Notes: generated from the letters alone by a model not told the origin. 64,000 nt of DNA from Bradyrhizobium frederickii (GCF_004570865.1 NZ_SPQS01000010.1:186001-250000), one strand, 5' to 3'; shown: positions 27,548 to 36,520, counted from the stretch's first letter. Numbers and translations are program-made.

Positions 27548-30331
27548 ATGACGATCGGGATTACCGGACCCGAACGGAAGGTACCAAGGCAAAGTGCCGT
27601 GGTCGGGCTCATTGTTGCGGCCGTCCTCATCGGGATTTGCCTGTTCCTGCTCTGGCTCGCGAGCGACCTCCTGGTCGACTGGCTGTGGTTTTCCTCGATC
27701 GGTTATCTGCAGGTTTTTTGGACGACGATCGGCGCCAAAGCTGTCGTCTTTCTTGCGGTCTGGACCGGAACCACCGTCGTACTTTGGTTGAACGGATGGT
27801 TTGCCCTGCGCTTTGCCCGACGGCGGTCGACACAGCTTGTCACCGCTTCGGTGTGGGACTTCGCGGGCAGCGCGCCGCCAGATCTGCGTGCGCTTGTACG
27901 CGATCGACTGCCGTGGCCCCGGTTGATCGCAGGCGGGGCAGCTTTGCTCGCTCTGCTTGTCGCCGCCGCAAAAGTCGGCAATTGGGGCGTCCTCTTGCGG
28001 TTTGTCTATCAGGTGCCCTATGGCGCAGACGATCCGCTCTACAACAAGGACATCGGCTTCTATCTCTTCTCGCTGCCCGCCTACATCCTCATCAAGAACT
28101 GGATGATGCTCGCGCTCGTTCTAAGCGCGCTTTTCGCCGCGGCGATCTACTGGGTGCACGGCGATATCGAATACGGCAGTCATCGCCGATCAATGTCTTC
28201 GACGGTGATTGCCCACGGCTCGGCGCTGCTCGGTCTTCTCTTTGCGGTAAAGGCCTGGTCCTACGGTCTTGATCGCTATCTACTGCTCTACGGCGATAAC
28301 GGCGTGGTCGTCGGCGCAAGCTACACCGATGTCCACGTGGGGCTGCCGGCCTTGTGGTTGATGATCGGACTTTCGGTCATCGCGGCGTTCGCCGCGTGGG
28401 CAAACCTGCGGGTGCGCACCTACCGGCTTCCTGCCGTCGCGTTCCTGCTTGTCGTGATCGGGTCTTTCGCGCTGTCAGGTGTAATACCCTTGCTGTTCGA
28501 GCAGTTCTTCGTCAAGCCAAGCGAATTGGAGCTGGAAAGGCCCTATATCCAACGCAACATCGCGCTTACCCGGCAGGCATACAATCTCGATCAGATCGCA
28601 GCCAAGCCGTTTGCCGCCGAACAGAAGCTTAGCTTCAAGACGCTCGACGCCAACAAGGCGACGATCGACAATATCAGGTTGTGGGACTGGCTGCCCTTGT
28701 CGGACACCTACGCGCAGTTGCAGGAGATCCGCACTTATTACAAATTCCACGATCTTGACGTCGATCGCTACTGGCTCGATGGCTCCTACCAAAGCGTAAT
28801 GCTCTCGGCTCGCGAACTGCGGCCCTCCTTGCTGCCGCCGAATGCCCAGACGTGGGTCAATCGACACGTGCTGTTTACGCACGGCACCGGCGCGGTGATG
28901 AGTCCGGTCACGCGCAAGAGCTCCGAAGGGCTGCCCTTCTTCTATTTGCGCGACATACCTCCTGTGGCGGACGGAGGCCCCCAGATCCATGAACCGCGCA
29001 TCTACTATGGCGAGGAGCCCGACAGCTACGTCATCGTCAAGGGGAGCGCACCTGAGTTCGATTATCCGAAGGGGAAAGACAATGCCTACGCGGCTTATGA
29101 GGGTACCGGTGGCGTTCCGATAGGAGCGATGGTGTGGAGAGGCCTATTTGCTTACTACTTCAACGATCCTAACCTGCTGCTCTCAAGCTACATCACCACC
29201 GACAGCCGGATCATGATCCGCCGCAATATCCAGGAAAGGGTACGAACGATCGCTCCGTTCCTGAGGCTCGATCACGATCCTTATCTGGTCATCAGCAATG
29301 GGCGGATGTTCTGGATGCAGGACGCCTACACGGTAAGTTCCTACTTCCCCTCCGCGCAGCCGGCGCAAGACCAAGATATCAACTACATCCGCAATTCAGT
29401 GAAGGTCATCATCGATGCCTATAACGGGACCGTCGACTTTTATCTGATGGACACTGGCGATCCGGTTGCCGCGACCTACCGGCGTATCTTTCCGAATTTG
29501 TTAAAGCCATTCTCGGCCATGCCGACGGATCTGCGGAGGCACATTCGCTATCCGGAGGACCTGTTCCTGATTCAGGCGCAGCTCTATCAGAGCTATCACA
29601 TGGAGGCGGCCGACGTTTTCTATAACCGGGAAGATCTCTGGCAGTTCCCGCGCCAGCCGGGCGGCGGCGGCGTTGCGACGATGGCCCCATATTACATCAT
29701 CATGCGGCTGCCCGGCGAGCCGCAGGCCGAGTTCTTCCTCATGCTTCCCATGGTGCCTAGCCGCCGCGACAATATGATCGCGTGGCTCGCCGCGCGTTGC
29801 GACGCGCCCGACTATGGCAAGCTGATCGTCTACGAGTTTCCCAAGGAGAAGCTCGTCTATGGACCGTTCCAGATCGAAGCGCGGATCAATCAGAGCACCG
29901 AGATATCCCAACAAATCACGCTGTGGAACCAGATGGGTTCGCGGGTGATACGCGGTGCGAACTTGCTTGTGATCCCGATCGAGAACTCGATCCTTTATGT
30001 AACGCCGCTCTATCTGCGAGCGGAGCAAGGGCACCTGCCGGAGCTGAAACGCGTGATCGCAGCCTACGGTGAACATGTGGTGATGAAGGAGACGCTCGGC
30101 GAGGCCTTGTCAGCACTGTTCATCGAGCCTAGCGCGGTGGGGCCGGTCTCGAGCCCGAAGGAGGAAATGCCTGTCACTCGCCCGTCGGCAAGTCAGGCCC
30201 GGGAGACGCTCGACCGCTACAATCAGGCCGTTGAACGATTGAAGTCCGGCGACTGGAAAGGCTTTGGCACGCAGTTCGACGCAATGCGCGAGCTCCTGGA
30301 GGAAATGAACCGACACTCCGCCGACCGCTAG
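27548..30331 (+). CDS. UPF0182 family large membrane protein
   Basis: A 927-residue protein of the UPF0182 family (COG1615), function unknown. The N-terminal third holds about seven membrane helices, beginning AVVGLIVAAVLIGICLFLLW and LVDWLWFSSIGYLQVFWT; the rest is a large extracytoplasmic domain with family blocks ERPYIQRNIALTRQAYNLD, NAQTWVNRHVLFTHGTGAVM, QDQDINYIRNSVKVIIDAYN and MLPMVPSRRDNMIAWLAARC. No ribosome binding site is obvious before ATG 27548. Codon use is less GC-biased than in flanking core genes. Confidence 0.9.
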   Translation: MTIGITGPERKVPRQSAVVGLIVAAVLIGICLFLLWLASDLLVDWLWFSSIGYLQVFWTTIGAKAVVFLAVWTGTTVVLWLNGWFALRFARRRSTQLVTASVWDFAGSAPPDLRALVRDRLPWPRLIAGGAALLALLVAAAKVGNWGVLLRFVYQVPYGADDPLYNKDIGFYLFSLPAYILIKNWMMLALVLSALFAAAIYWVHGDIEYGSHRRSMSSTVIAHGSALLGLLFAVKAWSYGLDRYLLLYGDNGVVVGASYTDVHVGLPALWLMIGLSVIAAFAAWANLRVRTYRLPAVAFLLVVIGSFALSGVIPLLFEQFFVKPSELELERPYIQRNIALTRQAYNLDQIAAKPFAAEQKLSFKTLDANKATIDNIRLWDWLPLSDTYAQLQEIRTYYKFHDLDVDRYWLDGSYQSVMLSARELRPSLLPPNAQTWVNRHVLFTHGTGAVMSPVTRKSSEGLPFFYLRDIPPVADGGPQIHEPRIYYGEEPDSYVIVKGSAPEFDYPKGKDNAYAAYEGTGGVPIGAMVWRGLFAYYFNDPNLLLSSYITTDSRIMIRRNIQERVRTIAPFLRLDHDPYLVISNGRMFWMQDAYTVSSYFPSAQPAQDQDINYIRNSVKVIIDAYNGTVDFYLMDTGDPVAATYRRIFPNLLKPFSAMPTDLRRHIRYPEDLFLIQAQLYQSYHMEAADVFYNREDLWQFPRQPGGGGVATMAPYYIIMRLPGEPQAEFFLMLPMVPSRRDNMIAWLAARCDAPDYGKLIVYEFPKEKLVYGPFQIEARINQSTEISQQITLWNQMGSRVIRGANLLVIPIENSILYVTPLYLRAEQGHLPELKRVIAAYGEHVVMKETLGEALSALFIEPSAVGPVSSPKEEMPVTRPSASQARETLDRYNQAVERLKSGDWKGFGTQFDAMRELLEEMNRHSADR

Positions 30332-30710
30332 GGCCTCCAACGACTTAAGTTTAGCCCGGTCTCCAACCCGGAAATTGCGTACGCGGCACGGCGCGTGAGC
30401 TCCGCTCCAAATCAGATCGCGACTTCAACAACATAAGAGTTCGCAGTTTTATTCTGAGTGGTGCGCCACAACGCCCTTCTCTCCTCCGCCACTTTTTTTC
30501 TAAGCCTTTGTTTTTAAAACTAAATGCAATTTTCATGTTGGGAAAACGTCTAACAAAACGTCCAACAGTGCCGTCTTACAAAAGCGATCCAATAATCAGG
30601 AAAATCAAATTTCTAACGTATTCTGGTCCGCCAAGTAGTGGCCGCGCTAAATTAGAGTGCAAGACGTCGTGCAACTGCGAGCAAGACGTATACGATGCTC
30701 AAGTCGGCGG
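30332..30710. other. AT-richer gene-poor region
   Basis: About 380 bp with clearly lower GC than the surroundings. It holds repeat copy B, a weaker third match near 30618-30640 (TATTCTGGTCCGCCAAG) and a short motif CGTCTAACAAAACGTCCAACA (30548-30569) that recurs in altered form at 31090-31113. No gene supported. Confidence 0.45.
30419..30468 (+). repeat. Imperfect direct repeat, copy B
   Basis: A 50 bp sequence GCGACTTCAACAACATAAGAG to GAGTGGTGCGCCA, matching copy A (27297-27345) in the same orientation about 3.1 kb away. Confidence 0.7.
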
Positions 30711-30956
30711 TTAGTAAACGACCTGGGCTCGTTGGGGAGCGATCTGAGTTGCAATGGATTGCACGAGCTCTTCGATTGCGCGGACCGCGATGGGATACTG
30801 TGCAACCATCCGCGCTTGAGCGGCCTGGTGCTGCTCTTTGGTGGCCCTTGAGCGACCGAGCGTAATCCTGCCAAATCTGGCAAATTCCATCGGCCCAGCG
30901 GCGAAATAGTCGTCAGGCGCTATTTTTCTGGCTTTTCGTTTCTTCGGCTTGGCCAC
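30711..30956 (-). CDS. Small basic hypothetical protein
   Basis: An 81-residue protein with a GTG start and an AGGAG site nine bases upstream. The N-terminus is strongly basic (KPKKRKARK), then comes PDDYFAAGPMEFARFGRITL and a helical tail (IAVRAIEELVQSIATQIAPQ). No family recognised; the basic head suggests nucleic-acid contact (inference). The 340 bp between it and the next gene (30957-31300) hold no other supported gene. Confidence 0.6.
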   Translation of the reverse strand: MAKPKKRKARKIAPDDYFAAGPMEFARFGRITLGRSRATKEQHQAAQARMVAQYPIAVRAIEELVQSIATQIAPQRAQVVY

Positions 30957-31300
30957 GCTAGTTGCTCCTCGCTGCCAGGATAGTAGCGAAGGTTGTGAAA
31001 GGAGCGAACCAAAGAAACGCCTGCTCGATAATCGGGGCGTGATGCACTTAAGACTGCCCCCAAGCTAAGCCGAAATGGCTTCCGATTTCGTCCAACAGAG
31101 ACGTCCAACATCGCGTCACACAATTCAGAAATTTCTTAGCAAAGCGAAAAGTCTTGGTCGGCAATAGTTGAAGTTGTGAAGGAAACCCGGCATTATCTCT
31201 AGCGGCGGAGATCAACCCAAAGGCTCCTAGGGCGCCACTGTCTTGAAGCCAGCCTTTCCCCTGTATCTCGATTTGATTGTTCCACGCCTGAGGTGAACCT

Positions 31301-31834
31301 GTGGCAGTGGCGATCAATATCCGGGCCGACAACGATTCAGCAGGCGAGATCGAGCGGCTGTGGGATCAGGTTGCGATGTTCGAGGCCGAGCCCTCGATGC
31401 GCGCCCTCGGCTATCGGCCCCATTTCACATTTGCCATCTACGACTCGCCGGCAGTTGACGAGAAGGCCGCGTGGGATGCGATGCTGGCAGCTGTTGCCGG
31501 TGAGACGCAACTGCGGATCGAGTTCAAACGAATTCGCTGGTTCGAAGGTTCTCCGCTCGTTCTCTGGGCGGAGCCGGAGGCCAATGAAACCCTGGCTCGC
31601 ATCCATGCCGCCATCAGCGCGGCAATTGATCCAGCGCATTGTCGTCCTCATTACCGGCCCGGCGCCTGGACCCCCCATTGCACGCTCGGCACTGCCGTTG
31701 CCGATGAGCGGCGCGATGAGGCGATTGCCTTTGCACGCGCGTTTGATCGCAACATCGAAGTGCTGTTCGACGTGGCGGATTGCGTCGTCTTTCCTCCGGT
31801 GCGGATCATCGCCGAACGGAGATTGCCGCAATAG
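31301..31834 (+). CDS. 2'-5' RNA ligase/phosphodiesterase-fold protein (2H superfamily)
   Basis: A 177-residue 2H phosphoesterase-like protein with the two diagnostic His-x-Thr/Ser tetrapeptides: HFTF (in YRPHFTFAIYDSP) and HCTL (in WTPHCTLGTAV). The fold covers LigT/ThpR and cyclic phosphodiesterases. GAGGTGA lies before GTG 31301. It is isolated from other RNA-processing genes. Confidence 0.85.
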   Translation: MAVAINIRADNDSAGEIERLWDQVAMFEAEPSMRALGYRPHFTFAIYDSPAVDEKAAWDAMLAAVAGETQLRIEFKRIRWFEGSPLVLWAEPEANETLARIHAAISAAIDPAHCRPHYRPGAWTPHCTLGTAVADERRDEAIAFARAFDRNIEVLFDVADCVVFPPVRIIAERRLPQ

Positions 31835-31892
31835 TTGGTGGTCGCTTCGGCGTCATTGATTGCAATGCATCAACTGGCGCCCCAACGCCCCC

Positions 31893-32876
31893 TCACGCCG
31901 TCGTGCCGTCGATCGACCGCCGGATCACCTGCTGCACTTGCCCATTCGACAGGAACAGATCGTGGTTGACGATGCCCCAGCCTTCCGCTGACGCATCGAT
32001 CACGCGCACGCCGAGCCGCGCGATGGCGGCTTTCTCGGCGGCGCCGACCCGCGTCATGCCGCCTGCGAGCTGTCCCGACAGCGCCAGCGCACGGTCGTTG
32101 GTCGCGGCGATCACGGTGATCTTGCCGGCGAGCGGGCCGATGCGCTGGACCGCCGACGAGAACACGTCCATGTCGATGTCGGGGGCGGCAAACACCACCG
32201 CGCCGATCTTGCTCGTGACCGTCTCGCCGTATCGCGCATGGAGCTGACGCAGGCTTTCGAGCGTCAGCATGGTTCCCATGCTGTGCGCAACGATGTGCAC
32301 CCGGCCAGCGCCCGGCGCCGATACCAGCGTCGAGAGCACGCGCTCGAAATCGTCGCGCGACCACATCGCGCTGTCGCGGTCATAGGCGTAGTCGAACAGC
32401 CCGGCCTTGGAAGGCCAGGCGAACACCATGGTGCGGCCGCGGAACTTGATCGCATCGGAGAGATAGGCGCCATCCAGCACCGCCGTCTCGAACGTCTGCT
32501 TGAAGCCGTGCACATAGATCAGCACGTCGCCGCCGCCGGCCTGCGCGGCGAGGTCGCCGGCGTCGGCCGGCACCGGTTCGATCCGATCAAGACGCCAGCT
32601 GCCAAGCCCAACCGAGGCGAGCGACAGGCGGCTCTCGTCGGGCGCCACCAGCTTGGCCCGCGCAACCGTCATGCTCGTTGCGCGCTCCGGCCCGAACCAG
32701 GGTTTGGCGCGAGCCCCATTCACGGGCTTGCGCGTGGTGGCGACAAGCAATGTGGAGTCGACGGAGAGCGACGAGGCATCGAAGCGCGCGCCGGTCGCGC
32801 CCAGGCCGGCGCATCCGCCGAGCGCGAGGGCGCTGCCCGCCGACAGAAGTCCGCCGAGCAAAGTTCGGCGCGACAT
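31893..32876 (-). CDS. Alpha/beta hydrolase lipoprotein (DUF900-like) with Tat signal
   Basis: A 327-residue exported hydrolase. The start at MSRRTLLGGLL gives a twin-arginine signal with a lipobox (ALGGC), so it is probably a Tat-exported lipoprotein. The mature part has an alpha/beta hydrolase core: oxyanion region IYVHGFKQTF, nucleophile Ser in VHIVAHSMGTML, and late acidic/His residues (DIDMDVF, IVNHDLFLS). It matches the DUF900 esterase group. Substrate unknown. Confidence 0.87.
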   Translation of the reverse strand: MSRRTLLGGLLSAGSALALGGCAGLGATGARFDASSLSVDSTLLVATTRKPVNGARAKPWFGPERATSMTVARAKLVAPDESRLSLASVGLGSWRLDRIEPVPADAGDLAAQAGGGDVLIYVHGFKQTFETAVLDGAYLSDAIKFRGRTMVFAWPSKAGLFDYAYDRDSAMWSRDDFERVLSTLVSAPGAGRVHIVAHSMGTMLTLESLRQLHARYGETVTSKIGAVVFAAPDIDMDVFSSAVQRIGPLAGKITVIAATNDRALALSGQLAGGMTRVGAAEKAAIARLGVRVIDASAEGWGIVNHDLFLSNGQVQQVIRRSIDGTTA

Positions 32877-33033
32877 GGAATGGTCGCGTTGCGGAAGATC
32901 TTGGACGATCACACGGAACCTTTGGGAACTTTGCCCACCTTAACGCCGCCCCGCCTAGTCCCTGAATGACAATGGGGGCGAGAAGACGGCGAAGGAGCCT
33001 TGCGTACCTCGTGACGTTCGAACGCGTGTCAGG

Positions 33034-33463
33034 TCAGTCGGCGATTTCGATGGAATGGAGCTCGCACCAATTGCGCAACGCCCGCTCTGTCGCCTCATTC
33101 TCGAAGGCATGCCAGCGCTCGATCGATCCTCGCCGGGCTAGCAGGGACTTGAATTTCGGGTAAGCGCCGCGCTTCCTGAAGAAATGGCAGACGTCGTCGA
33201 AATCATCAGGCAGGAACTCGCGGACAAAGGCCAGCGCCAGGGGCTTGCCGAGGCCGAGATCTCGTTTGTCCGGGAGCGGGAGATATTTCTCCCGGTCGTC
33301 GATGTCATCGGGCAGTTCGTCGTTGAACTCTTCCCCGTCCATGAAGTCGCTGATAGAAGATATTTCCGGTCTGTTTGCAGACGAAGGCGCGAAACTCTCC
33401 CATGTCGCCGTTGGTGTTGGCGAACTCGAACGCTGTGATGATGTCTTGGAACTTCGCGGGCAT
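33034..33463 (-). pseudogene. UPF0158 family gene with a frameshift
   Basis: The 3' part (33342 to 33034) encodes the UPF0158 core: DELPDDIDDREKYLPLPDK, DLGLGKPLALAFVREFLPDD and RRGSIERWHAFENEATERAL. The family N-terminus (MPAKFQDIITAFEFAN, then FVCKQTGNIFY) is encoded from ATG 33463 in a different frame. The break falls at about 33349-33355; removing one base (or adding two) joins NIFY to SDFMDGEEF. A pseudogene or sequencing error. Function of the family is unknown. Confidence 0.82.
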
Positions 33464-33499
33464 CGGACTTGGCTCCAAATCGCCGCAACTGCGGCCCCC

Positions 33500-33796
33500 T
33501 CAAGCCGCCTCGTAAGACGCGATTTTCCTGATCTGAGGTGCGAGCACGTCTTCCGCCGTTTCGAGGTCGAAACGGGTCTGGATGTTCATCCAGAACGCCG
33601 CGCCGGTCTTGAAGAATTTTCCCAGCCGCAGCGCGGTGTCGGCCGTGACGGGCTTTTCTTCGCGCGCAATGCGCTCGATCCGGGTGCGCGGCACGTTCAG
33701 CGCGGCCGCGACCGCGTAGGGGGTCAGCTTGAGCGGAACGAGAAATTCTTCGCGCAGGATTTCGCCTGGATGAATCGGCGGAAGTTTCCTTGCCAT
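33500..33796 (-). CDS. higA: HigA-type antitoxin / XRE regulator, no HigB partner
   Basis: A 98-residue HTH protein of the HigA/VapI family: PPIHPGEILREEFLVPLKLT at the start, the helix-turn-helix YAVAAALNVPRTRIERIARE and the tail GAAFWMNIQTRFDLETAEDV. An AGGAG site precedes ATG 33796. HigA usually represses its own operon and neutralises the HigB RNase encoded just upstream, but here the upstream gene is the AlbA_2 protein and no HigB-like ORF is found, so it is an orphan or serves a distant toxin. Confidence 0.87.
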   Translation of the reverse strand: MARKLPPIHPGEILREEFLVPLKLTPYAVAAALNVPRTRIERIAREEKPVTADTALRLGKFFKTGAAFWMNIQTRFDLETAEDVLAPQIRKIASYEAA

Positions 33797-33822
33797 CTGC
33801 GAACTCCTACTGGGTCGCCACA

Positions 33823-34884
33823 TCAGAACGAAGCATTTTCGAGGCTCTCCGCCAGTATCTCAAACATCTCCCATTTTCCTAACTCGAATGTGCCCGTGTC
33901 GGGAAGGACGTTCTCGGCGCCGAACGTTACTCGGAAAGTACCGAATGAGATATCTGACAAATTTTTCTCCTCGAACGGCTTAATTCGAAACAGCTTATCG
34001 TCTCTGGTTTCGCAAATCTTCGAGATTATCTCGCTGCGATCTCCTGTCATCATCAATTCGATACCTGATGTGCGTCGTGCGAGATGAAATTCGTCGTCGA
34101 CGTGAACTAACTGATCGTTTTTGGCGTAGAGGCCTACTGTGTTGCCCCGAAGCTGGCGCACATCGAGGAGCCCGACACCAACTGCCTGCCAACCAGAGCT
34201 CGGAGAAACTTTTAGATATGGTGCTCGGACAGGAAGCTGTCCGGCGTTCGCGACCGAAAGCAGGAAGCTGCCTCCGAATTTGTTTCCTGACCTCATGCTA
34301 ATCTGGGTTGAAGTTCTCACTTTTAGGCTGCCGTGACGTGTGGCGAACATGAGGTCGCGAATTTCGCCATGTTCCATTACCCGGGTTCTGTCTGCTCCTC
34401 GCCTAAAGTACTGGTGATGGACGTTGCTGTAGTGAGGGCGGTCCGGTGATGCGGGAACGTCGATTACGACAAAGCCCTCATCGTCCTTCTGGGCTTCAAT
34501 AACGGATAGTAATTTGATTCCCGAATGTCGAGGCGAGAACATCTCTGGGATCTGTGCGCGTATTAGGTTGGCTGTACGCTGCAGTTGCTTGACAGATCGC
34601 TTTCCAATGGCCACATCGACACCTTCGAGACGCTTTGTCTCGATACCGATGATCAGAACTCCGCCTTCTGCATTAGCGAGGCCGGCGATAGCTTCAGCGA
34701 TCATTTTCCGATCGTCACGCGTTAGCCTGCCGCCATCTTGTGCGAGTGTCTTAAATTCTAGATGGAGGGTCTCCTCCTCTCGATCGGCGATTATCTGCTC
34801 AAAATAGCTGGCACCAAGTGCGCGTATTTGGTCAACACGACTTTCCATTGGAAGTTTCTCGCCAAGATAGAAGACGCCTATCAT
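33823..34884 (-). CDS. AlbA_2 (Schlafen-like) domain protein
   Basis: A 353-residue protein with an N-terminal AlbA_2/Schlafen AAA_4-type domain: the acidic-Lys motif LHLEFKTL, AIAGLANAEGGVLIIGIE, and YFRRGADRTRVMEHGEIRDL. The C-terminal 180 residues are beta-rich and unassigned. AlbA_2 proteins occur as nucleic-acid binding regulators and in defence-type loci. The start is uncertain (34884 or 34848). GC content is visibly lower than in core genes, suggesting transfer. The HigA gene follows 26 bp downstream. Confidence 0.82.
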   Translation of the reverse strand: MIGVFYLGEKLPMESRVDQIRALGASYFEQIIADREEETLHLEFKTLAQDGGRLTRDDRKMIAEAIAGLANAEGGVLIIGIETKRLEGVDVAIGKRSVKQLQRTANLIRAQIPEMFSPRHSGIKLLSVIEAQKDDEGFVVIDVPASPDRPHYSNVHHQYFRRGADRTRVMEHGEIRDLMFATRHGSLKVRTSTQISMRSGNKFGGSFLLSVANAGQLPVRAPYLKVSPSSGWQAVGVGLLDVRQLRGNTVGLYAKNDQLVHVDDEFHLARRTSGIELMMTGDRSEIISKICETRDDKLFRIKPFEEKNLSDISFGTFRVTFGAENVLPDTGTFELGKWEMFEILAESLENASF

Positions 34885-34982
34885 AGGCCGGCAGGTTACG
34901 CTGACAATGCACTTGCCCTTGCTTGGCTGTCGGTTTCCTAATTGCGGTGCACTATAATCCGGACTGGGACGGCGTGAAGTGT

Positions 34983-35480
34983 CTAGCGAAGCGACGCCGC
35001 AATGTCGGCGATTGATCTAAAGAGAACGAGCGCATCATCCTTCGAGGCAATGAAGCCGCGCCGCGCCCAGAAGGCAGCAGCCTCGGCATCGACCGCATTG
35101 ACGATCAGCGCGCGGCCTCCAATCAGGCCTGCGGCCGTGACGCAGCGCTGGAGCGCATGCTTGACCAAGCCGGTGCCGATCCCTTTGCCGATCCAGTTCT
35201 CGTCGGTTGCGAGCTGTCCCAGCAGGAGGCAGGGTACGGGGTCAGGCGGCTGACCGGTTCGTATCGACCGCGGCAGGGACGAAGGAACGATGGCCGTCGG
35301 TGCAAGGCCATAATAACCGACCACCCGGTTCATCTCGTGCACCACCATGACGGCGGTAAAACCCTTTTCCTGGTTGGACAGCGCCCGTGTTTTCAGCCAG
35401 CGGTCGAGCGATGGCTTGCCGCAGGAGAACTCGTCGAGTTGGTGCGCTGGCGCCAACGGCTCGGGGGCGGAGATCGCCAA
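34983..35480 (-). CDS. GNAT toxin, TacT-like
   Basis: A 165-residue GNAT acetyltransferase starting at TTG 35480, two bases after the antitoxin stop. Features match tRNA-acetylating TacT/AtaT-type toxins: LAPAHQLDEFSCGKPSLDRW, the conserved KTRALSNQEKGFTAVMVV, the acetyl-CoA loop WIGKGIGTGLVKHAL and the end RRGFIASKDDALVLFRSIAD. These toxins acetylate charged tRNA and halt translation. Pairing with a DUF1778 gene supports this. Confidence 0.88.
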   Translation of the reverse strand: MAISAPEPLAPAHQLDEFSCGKPSLDRWLKTRALSNQEKGFTAVMVVHEMNRVVGYYGLAPTAIVPSSLPRSIRTGQPPDPVPCLLLGQLATDENWIGKGIGTGLVKHALQRCVTAAGLIGGRALIVNAVDAEAAAFWARRGFIASKDDALVLFRSIADIAASLR

Positions 35481-35482
35481 CC

Positions 35483-35842
35483 TCAGCGCCGCTTGCCCGA
35501 GCGGATCTTTCGCTTGGACGCGCCTTCTTCACGCGAACCGGTGTCCACGTTGCTTGAAGATGCATTGCTCTCCCATGGCGCAGCGCGCTCGAAGAGCTCG
35601 ACCATTTCCGGCACCGGGGCGGCCGGTCCTGATAGTGTCGCCATGAACGCCTTGAAGCCGGCCGGACTCATGCGAATGGGAGCCGTCTCCATTAGCACGT
35701 CCTCGGCGGCGCGCACGGCTGCGTCCCGCACGAAGTCCGTACGCGAACGCCCGCGCAGCGCCGCGGCCCGGTCGATGATGGCAATGTCGGTTTCCGGCAT
35801 CCGCATCGAAAGCGGATGCTCCTTGCGTTCTGCTCGCGACAT
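35483..35842 (-). CDS. DUF1778 antitoxin, TacA-like
   Basis: A 119-residue ribbon-helix-helix antitoxin. The N-terminal DNA-binding motif is KEHPLSMRMPETDIAIIDRA with GRSRTDFVRDAAVRAAEDVL; the C-terminal part should wrap the toxin. It has an unusual basic tail (KRKIRSGKRR). GGAGG lies eight bases before ATG 35842. TacA-type proteins repress their own operon. Confidence 0.88.
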   Translation of the reverse strand: MSRAERKEHPLSMRMPETDIAIIDRAAALRGRSRTDFVRDAAVRAAEDVLMETAPIRMSPAGFKAFMATLSGPAAPVPEMVELFERAAPWESNASSSNVDTGSREEGASKRKIRSGKRR

Positions 35843-35995
35843 GATGAACACCTCCGCAGACGCCAATATAGACTTTGTAGCGCATTTTGCAATACGATCA
35901 ATGCAAACAGGTTCATCGCCCGTTTCAGCGAAACACCCCAGCCGCTGTCAACCCCTCTCCGCAAAAATATTCCACTTTACCGAAATTCGGATTTA

Positions 35996-36520
35996 GCGTA
36001 TGTGTCGGCCATCCCAGCTCACCAAAGGGGCGGTCGTACGTCGTTTCGAACGCGGGCTGGGATTGCGGTGGACGCGGGCGGCGTTAAAGGCGGAGCTTGC
36101 GCGTGCAGGGCGAGATCACCTCGTGAGCATGCGTGACCCGCGAAGACGAACGGCGCCCCTGCGTGCGGCGAAACCGTGTGGTCCTGGCCGTCGTTGCTAC
36201 GGTCAAGCCTTTCGCGAGATGCCAGCGAGCCCAACCGGGCAGACTGCATCATCCAATTCGCGGGGCGAGGGAGGCCAGAAGGAAAGTTCGGCTCCCGGGA
36301 GAGCGCGGCATAGGCCGTCAAACCATCGCGCAGGGAAGGCCGGGTTTTGGCTGCCCTGTGTCTCCCCTGTGCATTGCGTGTGCATCCATTCAGCACGGGG
36401 GTCTTTACGAGTGCCAGCCGGCGCCCGGCCTTCCCTGCGCCCTTTCCTTCGAGAGGGTGAGAAGAGAAGCACAGCTCGGGCAAATCATGCCGCGAGGACG
36501 TGGGCGCTTGTGCGCGACTT
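35996..36520. repeat. Large multicopy Bradyrhizobium intergenic module
   Basis: A roughly 520 bp non-coding stretch from GCGTATGTGTCGGCCATCCC through the block CAGGGAAGGCCGGGTTTTGG to its mirrored partner GCCCGGCCTTCCCTGCGCCC. I recognise this arrangement as a module repeated many times in Bradyrhizobium genomes, where it is often mis-annotated as small proteins with phrases like PSLRDGLTAYAALS. It fills most of the 35843-36627 gap. Identification is from memory. Confidence 0.75.

Noticed and set aside
31222..31240. Partial copy of the tRNA-Glu 3' end (CTCCTAGGGCGCCA) as an att site
   Set aside because: Only about 13 bases match and with a two-base gap, which is not convincing.
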